Below, piece after piece: positions 7,128 through 14,910 of a stretch of DNA of 64,000 bases. The stretch lies in assembly GCA_947493745.1 (NCBI GenBank), contig CANLSM010000005.1, positions 62,001 to 126,000 on the forward strand, given 5' to 3'. Numbering within the stretch: the stretch's first letter is position 1; every line of letters starts with the position of its first letter. The translations under genes and the position numbers were made by a program. Under the pieces are notes generated by a model, which was not told where the DNA came from, did no database searches, and saw nothing but the letters and a program-made list of their open reading frames with translations. Source of the DNA: an uncultured Paracoccaceae bacterium (GTDB taxonomy: Bacteria > Pseudomonadota > Alphaproteobacteria > Rhodobacterales > Rhodobacteraceae).

Positions 7128-8771
7128 TCACTCCTTGGTGAAATCCTGTCCCACAGGCCCCCGGTACTTGGCGGTCCATTCTTCGGGCACCTCTGTCCCG
7201 TCAACCAGAAAGGGCAGAATACCGCGACGCAGCGAAGCCCCGCGTCCGGCGACGATCTCCGCGTCCGAGCGCGTCACCCGTTGCGACATCCGTCGCCCCC
7301 AACGGGCCAGGTGCTCATAAAGACGCGCAAGCGTCTCGGAGTGGTCGACACTACGGCCGAGATCGTGAAACTCCTGCGGATCGGCTTGCAGATCAAAGAG
7401 CATCGGGCGGAAGCCGCCTTCCGCATGCATCAGCTTGTAACGCCCGTCGAAAACCATGAAGAGACGTGCATCGCGCGGCTCAAGCCCCAGCTTCACACAT
7501 TGCTGGGTGCCGGAATAGTCGTACTCGCTGATCGCAACCTCGCGCCATTTCTCCGGCGTCCGGCCCTGCAGGAAAGGTGTCAGCGACCGCCCCTCGATAA
7601 TGTGCATGGGCACCTCGCCGCCGGCCGCTTCGACAAATGTCGCGGCCAGATCAATGCTCTCGACCAGCGCATCGCATGTACTGCCACGGGTGCCGTCCGT
7701 GGCCGTTCCAGGGTCATAGATGATCAGCGGCACCTTGACCGAGGGCTCGTGGAACAGATCCTTCTCCCCCAGCCAGTGATCACCCAGATAATCGCCGTGA
7801 TCCGAGGTCAGCACGATCATCGTGTCCTGCATCTGACCCGAGGCTTCCAGATGGTCCAGCAACCGCCCGAGCTGATCATCGCATTGCTTGATCAGACCCA
7901 TATAGGCCGGGATCACCTTTTGGCGCACATCCTCGCGTTGAAAGGCCTGTGCAATCCGGTTTTCCATATAGGCGCCATAGACCGGATGAGGGTCCTCCCG
8001 CTCAACCGCATGGCGTGTGGCAGCGGGCACATGATCCGCGCCGAACATGTTGTGATAGGGGGCGGGCACGATATAGGGCCAGTGCGGTTTGATATAGCTC
8101 AGATGCGCACACCACGGACCCTTCGCCTGCTCCAGAAAGCGGATCGCCTGTGACGTAAGCCATGGTGTCTCGCTGTCCTCCTCGCGAATGTTGGCGGGCT
8201 TGTCGGCGTTCTGGAACATCCAGCCGCTGGCGAGTTGGTCATCCTCGATACCTGCATTGGCATGGTCCGCCCAGGGGTTTTCGCTCTCGTAGCCTCTGGA
8301 CTTGAGATACGCGTTGTAGGGCGAGCGCTGCGTGTCGTAGAACCCGTCCGGGCCCTCCGCCCACAGCCCGTCATCCCGCTCCCAGGTGTCGAAACCGCAT
8401 TCGGCCTGCCGCGCGCCGATGACGCTGTCAGGGGAAAGTCCAAGCCGCTCCATCCCGGCAGCATCCGCGCGCATATGGGTCTTGCCGATCAGCCAGCAAT
8501 CCATGCCCTCGCGACGCAGGTGATCGCCAAGCGTCATCTCGCCTACGCGCAGCGGAAAACCGTTCCACTGCGCCCCATGCGAGGATGCATAGCGGCCGGT
8601 GTAATAGCACATCCGGCTCGCGCCGCAGATCGGCGATTGCACATAGGCATTGGTGAAGCGCACCCCCATTTCAGCGACACGGTCGAAATTCGGCGTCTCA
8701 AGATGCGGGTGTCCTGCGCAACCGAGATAGTCGAAGCGCAACTGGTCATACATGATGAAAAGGATGTTCAT
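7128..8771 (-). CDS. Sulfatase / phosphonate monoesterase family hydrolase
   Basis: 547-residue alkaline-phosphatase-superfamily hydrolase of the type I sulfatase kind. The N-terminus MNILFIMYDQLRFDYLGCAG supplies the first metal aspartate. The maturation motif is ICGASRMCYYTGRY with Cys49 as predicted formylglycine precursor; alanine replaces the usual proline of CxPSR. The later VLTSDHGDYLGDHWLGEKD block supplies the remaining metal ligands. No signal peptide is seen, so it should be cytoplasmic, as for choline sulfatases and phosphonate monoester hydrolases. The nitrilase-family gene lies 65 bp upstream on the same strand and could be co-transcribed. Substrate unassigned. Confidence 0.88.
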   Translation of the reverse strand: MNILFIMYDQLRFDYLGCAGHPHLETPNFDRVAEMGVRFTNAYVQSPICGASRMCYYTGRYASSHGAQWNGFPLRVGEMTLGDHLRREGMDCWLIGKTHMRADAAGMERLGLSPDSVIGARQAECGFDTWERDDGLWAEGPDGFYDTQRSPYNAYLKSRGYESENPWADHANAGIEDDQLASGWMFQNADKPANIREEDSETPWLTSQAIRFLEQAKGPWCAHLSYIKPHWPYIVPAPYHNMFGADHVPAATRHAVEREDPHPVYGAYMENRIAQAFQREDVRQKVIPAYMGLIKQCDDQLGRLLDHLEASGQMQDTMIVLTSDHGDYLGDHWLGEKDLFHEPSVKVPLIIYDPGTATDGTRGSTCDALVESIDLAATFVEAAGGEVPMHIIEGRSLTPFLQGRTPEKWREVAISEYDYSGTQQCVKLGLEPRDARLFMVFDGRYKLMHAEGGFRPMLFDLQADPQEFHDLGRSVDHSETLARLYEHLARWGRRMSQRVTRSDAEIVAGRGASLRRGILPFLVDGTEVPEEWTAKYRGPVGQDFTKE

Positions 8772-8836
8772 GGGGCGGAGCCTAGTCCGCGCCCCACCCG
8801 GGGATCAAGCGCAGTCCGAGGCCCCGGGCCATCCGC

Positions 8837-9673
8837 TCAGACCCGGTCGATGCTGTAGGCGCGGCGATGCTGAAGCGACGGGATCTGCTGGCGAACCGCC
8901 GCAACCCGTCCGAGGTCGAGATCGACAACCTCCAGGCCCGGATCGGTGCCGCCCATGTCGAGCAGAACCTCGCCCCAGGGATCCACGACAAGGCTATGGC
9001 CCCAGGTCCTGCGCCCGTCATCATGGCGGCCCACCTGCGCCGCCGCAACCACATAGGCTCCGGTTTCGATGGCACGGGCGCGCAGCAGCACCTCCCAATG
9101 CGCCTTGCCGGTCGTGACCGTGAAAGCCGACGGTATGAAGATCACCGTCGCACCGCCTTGCGCATAGTCCTGATAGAGATGGGGGAACCGCAGGTCATAG
9201 CAGATCGACAGTCCCCACGGACCCCATGGCGTATCGGCCAGCACCGCACGCTCTCCCGGCGCGTAACGGACCGACTCTCCGGTCGGCTGCCGCCCCGCCA
9301 GAAACACATCAAAGAGATGGATCTTGTCATAGGCCGCGCGGATCTTTCCCTGATCGTCGATCAGATTGCCGTGGTTCAGAAACCGCCCGTCCGGACCAAG
9401 GATCGGGGTCGAGCCGGTCTGTATCCAGAGCCGGTGTTTGCGCACCAGCGCCATTGCGGCCTGAATGAACGGATCGCCTGCCTCATCGGTGATCTGCGCT
9501 CGCGCATCCTCGATATCCTTGTTCAGCATCCCCGCCACCTCAGGCAGGGCAAGAAGGTCGCACCCGGCATCTGCGGCATGCTGGGCGGCGCGTTCGAGAA
9601 AGGCGATGTTCCCCGCATGATGGTTTGTGGATGTCATCTGGGCCAGGCACAGGCGCAGGCGGTCTTTCATCAT
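8837..9673 (-). CDS. Carbon-nitrogen hydrolase (nitrilase superfamily, Nit-like amidase)
   Basis: 278-residue enzyme of the nitrilase superfamily, which cleaves C-N bonds of amides. All three catalytic residues are in context: Glu in LLALPEVAGM, Lys in AAYDKIHLFDV and Cys in GLSICYDLRFPHLY. The C-terminal RTWGHSLVVDPWGEVLLDMG and LDLGRVAAVRQQIPSLQHRR segments are close to Nit1/Nit2-type deaminated-glutathione amidases. Two ATGs are adjacent; the first, at 9673, has GGAGG 7 bases upstream. A strong terminator at 9730-9762 separates it from the gene behind it, so it has its own promoter in the short gap. Confidence 0.92.
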   Translation of the reverse strand: MMKDRLRLCLAQMTSTNHHAGNIAFLERAAQHAADAGCDLLALPEVAGMLNKDIEDARAQITDEAGDPFIQAAMALVRKHRLWIQTGSTPILGPDGRFLNHGNLIDDQGKIRAAYDKIHLFDVFLAGRQPTGESVRYAPGERAVLADTPWGPWGLSICYDLRFPHLYQDYAQGGATVIFIPSAFTVTTGKAHWEVLLRARAIETGAYVVAAAQVGRHDDGRRTWGHSLVVDPWGEVLLDMGGTDPGLEVVDLDLGRVAAVRQQIPSLQHRRAYSIDRV

Positions 9674-9729
9674 CGCTCTCCCTCCGTCGGGCCGGATGGT
9701 GACCTGCCTGCGCCCGGAAACAAAGCAAA

Positions 9730-9762
9730 AAGAACCGGAGCCTCCTTCAGGCTCCGGTTCTT
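9730..9762 (-). terminator. Rho-independent terminator of the flavoprotein monooxygenase gene
   Basis: A 14-bp perfect stem (arms 9730-9743 and 9749-9762, AAGAACCGGAGCCT) with a 5-nt loop begins 5 bp past the minus-strand stop at 9768. Read on the minus strand it is followed by a T-rich tract (TTCTTTTTGC). This is the clearest intrinsic terminator in the window. Confidence 0.9.
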
Positions 9763-9767
9763 CCTGT

Positions 9768-10955
9768 TCAAAGCAGTTCGGCTCTCTTGCCTCCGGGCCA
9801 GCGCAGGGCGGTAAAGCTCTGCCGGTCGGTTGCGATGTTGTCAGCGATCCGCTCGGCCGAAAGTCTTGCTGCATGGAAGAAGCCCTGAAAGATGGGGCGA
9901 TAGCCCGTGAACCAGAGACCCGGGTTGTCCGGGTCGCGCTCCCCCATCGGATGAAGGGGATGGCCCGCAGGATCGAGCACACCGAACTCTCCGACGAGGT
10001 CCTCTAGGCCCGAGCGATAGCCGGTCGCGCAGATCACGATCTCCGGCTCGACCGTGGTTCCGTCCTTCAGATGCACATGCGCGCCGTCAAAGCGCATCGT
10101 CTCTCCCACGATCTGCATCCGGCCGCTCTTGACCGCCTTGATGAAACCGTTGTCGAGCGCAGGCGTTGTCCCGTCCGTGGCCATGCGGGTGGCCCCGCCA
10201 AGGGCATGGCTGCCGAAACCGTATCTCGACAGATTGCCGTAGAACAGTCTTTGCGTCATCCGCAGCAATGCATCCAGCGGCCTGAGCGGTATGAGGGCGA
10301 GAACACCCGCCAATCGGTGCATCGGAAACCCGAAGACCCAGGTCGGCATCACCGCAGGTCCGTGTCGCATGGACACCAGCACCTTGCACCCCGCCCGTGC
10401 GGCCAGATGGTTGAGCACATCCGTGCCCGAGTTTCCCGCCCCGATCACAAGAACCTTGCGGCGCAGATAGCGGCGGATGTCACCCAGATCGGCGGAATGG
10501 ACGATCTCTCCCCGAAAGCTGTCGCGCCCCGGCCAGTCGGGGATGTGGGGGATCTTCTCGCGACCGGTGGCTATGATCAGATGCCGCGTCCGGTAGAGGC
10601 CGCGATTGGTCTCGACCTCCCACCCGTCTTGCGCCTTCTGCACCCTTGAAACCGAGGTGCCGAACTCTATGGGTGCATTCGTGCGTCTCGCGAAATCCTC
10701 GATATGACGGATGATCCGGTCGCGGGTCACGAACACGCCGTCACGCCGGGTCAGTCGCAGCCCCGGAAGCGCTGCGAACTTCCGATGGATGTTGAGTTGC
10801 AATTGCGGATGTCGGCTGCGCCAGGGTTCGGCAACACGATCCCGGGCCTCCAGTATCCGGACCGGGATGCCACGGGCCTTCAGGGCGTGGGCCGCGACAA
10901 GACCGGAATGGCCCGCGCCTATGATGATGGCATTTGTGCCTGCTGAAACAGTCAT
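9768..10955 (-). CDS. Flavin-containing monooxygenase-like FAD/NAD(P)-binding oxidoreductase
   Basis: 395-residue class B flavoprotein of the FMO/YUCCA-like group, which oxygenates small molecules with NADPH and O2. The FAD-binding motif is AIIIGAGHSGLVAAHAL near the N-terminus. The NADPH-binding motif is VLVIGAGNSGTDVLNHLA at about residues 165-185, and VICATGYRSGLEDLV is the typical C-terminal ATG motif. Its ATG overlaps the methyltransferase stop by 4 bp (ATGA), so the two are translationally coupled. The gene ends in a strong terminator. With the divergent GlxA-type regulator this looks like a small regulated modification or detoxification module; the substrate is unknown. Confidence 0.9.
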   Translation of the reverse strand: MTVSAGTNAIIIGAGHSGLVAAHALKARGIPVRILEARDRVAEPWRSRHPQLQLNIHRKFAALPGLRLTRRDGVFVTRDRIIRHIEDFARRTNAPIEFGTSVSRVQKAQDGWEVETNRGLYRTRHLIIATGREKIPHIPDWPGRDSFRGEIVHSADLGDIRRYLRRKVLVIGAGNSGTDVLNHLAARAGCKVLVSMRHGPAVMPTWVFGFPMHRLAGVLALIPLRPLDALLRMTQRLFYGNLSRYGFGSHALGGATRMATDGTTPALDNGFIKAVKSGRMQIVGETMRFDGAHVHLKDGTTVEPEIVICATGYRSGLEDLVGEFGVLDPAGHPLHPMGERDPDNPGLWFTGYRPIFQGFFHAARLSAERIADNIATDRQSFTALRWPGGKRAELL

Positions 10956-12055
10956 CGTTCTTTTCCTTGAGACGGGCGTGCAATGAAATAGGCGTTCACC
11001 GGGTCATGCGGCAGACGCAGTGTCTCAACCTGCGAGAAACCGGCGGTGGCAAGATACTCCTCTGCCGTCTCGACCCCCCACATCGCGCCGAGACCCGGAC
11101 CCCCCTGGCCGATCGAGATCGGCGTGCAATGCATGCAGGAGATCGTGTAGAGAAGCGGCGCAAACGGATCGCCGATATTGTTCTCCAGATCACGCGATCC
11201 GCCGATGTCCTGCATCAGGAAGATCCCGCCCGGCTTCAGCGATTTACGCACAGCAAAGATCAGGCCCAGTGGGTCCTTCTGGTCATGCACCGCATCGAAT
11301 GCGGTGATCAGATCAAAGGCTCCAAGCGTCTCATGGCGCGACAGATCGAGCGCCCTGAAGCTGAGATTGGCGACACCATCGCGCCGCGCCTGCTCCTGCG
11401 TCTGCGCATAAGCCTCCGCGCAAAGATCGATGCCGGTGAACTTGCTGGCGGGAAAGGCTCTGGCCAGTTGCAGCATGGCACGTCCGCCACCGCAGCCGAC
11501 GTCGAGAACCTCTATCCCCTCGGACAGCCGTTCCGACAGACCCGGCACACAGGGCAGAATTACGTCCTCAAGCGCCGCGACAACGGACTGGGCACTGTCC
11601 TCGGCCATGACCTCGTGGAACCGGTCGAAATGGTGGTAATGCAGACCGTCGCCGTCTCGAAAACGCGCGAGCATCTCTTCCTCCACACCCGCCGCCACGC
11701 CTATGAACTGGCTTGTCACGGCGATGTTGTTGGGCGAGGCCGCGCGGGTCAGAAAGGCCGCATGTTCGGGCGGCAGATCGTAGGTGCGCGATGCGGGTGC
11801 ATAGCTCACCACCCCCGAGGTCACCATGACCCCAAGCCATTCGCGAACATAGCGCTCCGACAGGTTGGCCCTTTCAGCCAGCTCGATCGAGGTTGCACCG
11901 GGGTTCTCGTTCATCGTGTCAAAGAGACTCAATCGATGCCCAAGCGAGGTCATGAGCGCCAGCGCGGCATCGCCAAGCGCGCCCACAAGGCGACCGGCAA
12001 AGGCTTCGGCCTTCGCTTCGTCGAAGTCAGATGTCAGGTCGTATGCAGCAGTCAT
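10952..12055 (-). CDS. SAM-dependent methyltransferase with N-terminal winged-helix domain
   Basis: 367-residue class I methyltransferase. Residues about 30-100 form a winged-helix dimerisation region (GHRLSLFDTMNENPGATSIELAERANLSERYVREWLGVM) like that of Rv2258c-type enzymes. The SAM-binding motif I is IEVLDVGCGGGRAMLQLARAFP, followed by FTGIDLCAEA and ITAFDAVHDQKDP. It is first in a two-gene operon with the flavoprotein monooxygenase, overlapping it by 4 bp. A GlxA-type regulator is divergent across a 103-bp gap. Oxygenation plus methylation of a small molecule is a reasonable inference; the substrate cannot be read. Confidence 0.88.
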   Translation of the reverse strand: MTAAYDLTSDFDEAKAEAFAGRLVGALGDAALALMTSLGHRLSLFDTMNENPGATSIELAERANLSERYVREWLGVMVTSGVVSYAPASRTYDLPPEHAAFLTRAASPNNIAVTSQFIGVAAGVEEEMLARFRDGDGLHYHHFDRFHEVMAEDSAQSVVAALEDVILPCVPGLSERLSEGIEVLDVGCGGGRAMLQLARAFPASKFTGIDLCAEAYAQTQEQARRDGVANLSFRALDLSRHETLGAFDLITAFDAVHDQKDPLGLIFAVRKSLKPGGIFLMQDIGGSRDLENNIGDPFAPLLYTISCMHCTPISIGQGGPGLGAMWGVETAEEYLATAGFSQVETLRLPHDPVNAYFIARPSQGKER

Positions 12056-12158
12056 TTTTCAGGTCTCCAGGTTTTTGCTGCAAGGGGTCTATGTTCTCGG
12101 ACGGGCCTTGTGATAGGCTGGTTTCAGATCAAAACGGTTCAAATCGGACACCATTCTC

Positions 12159-13190
12159 ATGGAATTCGGCAAAAGGCCCTTGAAAACCGTCGTGCTTGGC
12201 ATGCCGTGGGTCAGCACATCCATCAGCTTCAGCATCCTTGATGTCCTGTCCTCGGTCGGGCGTGACTGGCAGATGATCCATGGCCAGCCGCCGGTGGCAC
12301 CTGTCTTCGAGCCCCGCTTGCTGTCCATTGACGGAGCGCCCTACCTCGACCCCAACGGACGCAGCATCCACCCCGACGGGGCGCTTGCGGATTGCGATGC
12401 GCCCGATCTGGTCATCGTGCCGGACCTGCATATCGACCCGAACACATCGCTGCCCGACGCGTTCAGCCACTTCGCGGACTGGATCCGTCAGGCCCATGAA
12501 CGTGGCGCGATTGTCACCTCGGTCTGCTCGGGTGCTTTGCTGCTGGCCGAGACGGGACTGCTCGATCAGGCCGACGCCACGACCCATTGGGGGTTTTTTG
12601 ATGTGATGACCCAGCTTTATCCCGGGGTTCGCCTCAGGCGGGAGCGTATTCTGGTCCCCTCGGGTGTGGGGCACCGGGTGATCACCGCAGGCGGTGCCTC
12701 GGCCTGGGCCGACCTGATGCTCTACCTGATCCAGCGTCTCGCCGGACAGGAGGAGGCCCGACGGATCGCCAAGATCTATCTGTTGCAGACCCATGACGAG
12801 GGGCAGCTGCACTACGCCTCGCTTCTGATCGGGCGACAGCATGAGGACCGGCTCGTTTCCGAGGCACAGGTCTGGGTGGCTGACAACTATGCGGCCCCGA
12901 ACCCCGTGGCCGGCATGGTGGAGCGAAGCGGACTGTCCGAGCGCAGTTTCCTCCGACGCTTCCGCAAGGCGACCGGCCAGTCGCCTCTGGAATATGTCCA
13001 GACCCTGCGGATCGAGGAGGCCAAGCAGATGCTGGAGACCACCGACCTGCCAATGGACGACATCGCGGCCGAGGTGGGCTATGTCGAAAGCTCCAGCTTC
13101 CGGCGCCTCTTTCGCAAACTTGTCGGAATGACCGCCTCGGCCTATCGACGGCAACGGGCGCTGAATGCCCGCGCGTTCGAAAGAGCCTAG
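12159..13190 (+). CDS. GlxA family transcriptional regulator (DJ-1/PfpI domain + AraC HTH)
   Basis: 343-residue regulator with an N-terminal DJ-1/PfpI-like amidotransferase domain and a C-terminal AraC DNA-binding domain. The PfpI part shows LVIVPDLHI and GAIVTSVCSGALLLAETGLLD, with the nucleophile-elbow cysteine in VCSGA. The AraC part has two helix-turn-helix units (MVERSGLSERSFLRRFRKATGQSPLEYVQTLRIEEAKQMLE and IAAEVGYVESSSFRRLFRK). It is divergent from the methyltransferase/monooxygenase operon and is its likely activator. Its stop overlaps the convergent VOC gene by 4 bp. Confidence 0.92.
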   Translation: MEFGKRPLKTVVLGMPWVSTSISFSILDVLSSVGRDWQMIHGQPPVAPVFEPRLLSIDGAPYLDPNGRSIHPDGALADCDAPDLVIVPDLHIDPNTSLPDAFSHFADWIRQAHERGAIVTSVCSGALLLAETGLLDQADATTHWGFFDVMTQLYPGVRLRRERILVPSGVGHRVITAGGASAWADLMLYLIQRLAGQEEARRIAKIYLLQTHDEGQLHYASLLIGRQHEDRLVSEAQVWVADNYAAPNPVAGMVERSGLSERSFLRRFRKATGQSPLEYVQTLRIEEAKQMLETTDLPMDDIAAEVGYVESSSFRRLFRKLVGMTASAYRRQRALNARAFERA

Positions 13191-13540
13191 TCGGCGTGCG
13201 ACAGGATGTTGACCAGCGTTCCGAACGGGTCGTGCAGGTAGAACCGGCGCACACCCCATGGCTCATCCGTCAGCGGATAGACAATCGGATGCCCCAACTC
13301 CACTGCCCGGTCATGCACGGCGTCCACATCATCGACCTCGATTGAAAGCCCCGGCACTTCGGTGCCGGACCCGCCTTCGCTGGCAACGCTGATCAGCACC
13401 GGGGCGTCGGTCTGCGCCCCGAAGGTCATGATCCAGCCGAAATCCATCAGAACATCGAGGCCAAGCAGATCCGAATAGAAAGTCTTAGCGGCCGCGACCT
13501 CTCCGGTGGCGATATTCGCGACGATCCGTCTGACGGCCAT
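13187..13540 (-). CDS. VOC family (glyoxalase/bleomycin resistance-like) protein
   Basis: 117-residue single vicinal-oxygen-chelate domain. The two beta-alpha-beta-beta-beta modules are visible: MAVRRIVANIATGEVAAAKTFYSDLLGLDVLMDFGWIMTFGA, then LSIEVDDVDAVHDRAVELGHPIVYPLTDEPWGVRRFYLHDPFGTLVNILSH. The late aspartate/phenylalanine DPFG block matches VOC proteins. A strong Shine-Dalgarno (GGGAGGGG) precedes the ATG. It converges with the GlxA gene and is divergent from the ArsR cluster. Members include dioxygenases, glyoxalases and drug-binding proteins, so the function is open. Confidence 0.87.
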   Translation of the reverse strand: MAVRRIVANIATGEVAAAKTFYSDLLGLDVLMDFGWIMTFGAQTDAPVLISVASEGGSGTEVPGLSIEVDDVDAVHDRAVELGHPIVYPLTDEPWGVRRFYLHDPFGTLVNILSHAD

Positions 13541-13686
13541 GCTCCCCTCCCGTTTCCGATGCCAACGGTAACACCGGACACGGAAATCGGGAAGAACGGA
13601 GGCCGCAGGGACGTGACATTCAGTGCCAGTGGGATATCATTCATCCAAAAGGTTGACTGAATCGGACAGACAGGTTATTCACCCAA

Positions 13687-14031
13687 ATGAATGAACGAGA
13701 AAATGACGCTCGACTGACCAACATCTTGAAGGCCGCAAGTGATCCGACCCGGCGCGCTGTTCTGACCCTTCTGGTGCAGCACGGGCCGACGCGGGTCACT
13801 GATCTGGCCGAGCATTTCGATATCAGCCTCAACTCGGTATCGAAGCACATCAAGGTTCTGGAGAGCGCCGGTCTCGTCAGCCGTCGCACCTCCTGGCGCG
13901 AACACCTGATCGAGGCCAATCTGGGTCCGATCACCGAAATCGACCGGTGGTTCGGACAACTGCGCTCGATCTGGGACATGCGACTGGAGGCACTGGATGA
14001 AGCGCTATCGAAGGATGCCGAACATGACTGA
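13687..14031 (+). CDS. ArsR family winged-helix regulator
   Basis: 114-residue ArsR/SmtB-type repressor. The DNA-binding domain reads LTNILKAASDPTRRAVLTLLVQHGPTRVTDLAEHFDISLNSVSKHIKVLESAGLVSRRTSWREHLIEAN. There is no cysteine cluster, so metal sensing is unlikely. It belongs to the group typically paired with an SRPBCC (AHSA1) gene; here that gene overlaps the stop by 8 bp. An ATTCA-N6-TGAAT repeat spans the region just before and into the start codon and may be the autoregulatory operator. Confidence 0.92.
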   Translation: MNERENDARLTNILKAASDPTRRAVLTLLVQHGPTRVTDLAEHFDISLNSVSKHIKVLESAGLVSRRTSWREHLIEANLGPITEIDRWFGQLRSIWDMRLEALDEALSKDAEHD

Positions 14032-14449
14032 CCTGTCTCTCACAACATCCCGCGTGATCAACGCACCGGCTGCCAGCGTGTTCAACGCCTGGCTCGACCC
14101 CGAAACGCTGATGCGATTCATGACCCCGGGCCCCGATATGAGCGTCCCCAAAGCCGAAACCGATCCGGTCGAGGGCGGCCGGTTTCATATCCTCATGAAA
14201 TCCGGCGAGAACGAAATCCCCCATTCCGGGACCTATGTCGAGATCTCGCGCCATTCCCGGCTTGTCTTCACCTGGGAAAGCCCGTTTTCGGTCGAGGGAT
14301 CCACGGTCACGCTCGAATTTGCCAATGTCGAGGGTGGCACAGAAGTCAGACTGACCCATGTGAAATTCCCCTCGGAGGAAAGCCGGAACAACCACGATGC
14401 CGGATGGACCGGTATTCTGACCGCGCTCGATACAGCCATGGCGGCCTGA
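14024..14449 (+). CDS. SRPBCC family protein (AHSA1-like)
   Basis: 141-residue START-like hydrophobic-ligand-binding fold. Diagnostic segments are SRVINAPAASVFNAWLDPETLMRFMTPG, VEGGRFHILMKSG, GTYVEISRHSRLVFTWES and a C-terminal helix NNHDAGWTGILTALDTAM. The ATG at 14024 overlaps the ArsR stop, giving translational coupling. This ArsR-AHSA1 pairing is widespread in proteobacteria, often as a self-regulated stress or ligand-response pair. No catalytic residues can be assigned. Confidence 0.9.
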   Translation: MTDLSLTTSRVINAPAASVFNAWLDPETLMRFMTPGPDMSVPKAETDPVEGGRFHILMKSGENEIPHSGTYVEISRHSRLVFTWESPFSVEGSTVTLEFANVEGGTEVRLTHVKFPSEESRNNHDAGWTGILTALDTAMAA

Positions 14450-14451
14450 TC

Positions 14452-14832
14452 ATGGAGTTCGCAAACGTAAACTGGACGGCTGTGATCGCCGGAACCGTGG
14501 CGGCGTTCCTGTTCGGCTGGCTGATCTATTCGCCCGCGCTCTTCGGGAAGAAATGGGCACAGGGAACCGGCATAAGCCTTGAGAGCGACAGCAAACCGCC
14601 GGTCTTTGCCATGGTTGCACAGATCCTCGCGCTTTTCATGCTGGCAACCGTGATCGGGCTGACCGAGACGGTGAACGCGCTGACACCGGCTGTCCTCGCC
14701 ATTCTTGCGGCGGCTGTTCTGATGGTGGCAAACGGCGCTTTCAGCGGCAAGTCAGCCTATGCGCGGGCCGTCGATGGCGGCGCTGTGGTGGGATCCGGGG
14801 TTCTGATGATCGCGGCACAAGGGCTTCTGTAA
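14452..14832 (+). CDS. DUF1761 family membrane protein
   Basis: 126-residue small integral membrane protein with four predicted hydrophobic segments: WTAVIAGTVAAFLFGWLIYS, VFAMVAQILALFMLATVIGL, ALTPAVLAILAAAVLMVANGA and a C-terminal AVVGSGVLMIAAQGLL. The YSPALFGKKWAQ stretch after the first segment is characteristic of DUF1761. It starts 2 bp after the SRPBCC stop with no separate promoter, making it third in the ArsR operon. Function unknown. Confidence 0.85.
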   Translation: MEFANVNWTAVIAGTVAAFLFGWLIYSPALFGKKWAQGTGISLESDSKPPVFAMVAQILALFMLATVIGLTETVNALTPAVLAILAAAVLMVANGAFSGKSAYARAVDGGAVVGSGVLMIAAQGLL

Positions 14833-14855
14833 ACCACCCGCAGAAAAAGGCAGAC

Positions 14856-14875
14856 CGTCGCGGAACACCGCGACG
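14856..14875. terminator. Hairpin between convergent DUF1761 and PstS-OmpA genes
   Basis: CGTCGCGG (14856-14863) and CCGCGACG (14868-14875) form a perfect 8-bp stem with a 4-nt AACA loop. On the minus strand a CCTTTTT tract follows after a few bases, consistent with termination of the minus-strand gene; the plus-strand side has no T-run. Confidence 0.5.
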
Positions 14876-14910
14876 ATCATATCGCCCTGGAGGGATTGGA
14901 TTGGGCTGGT

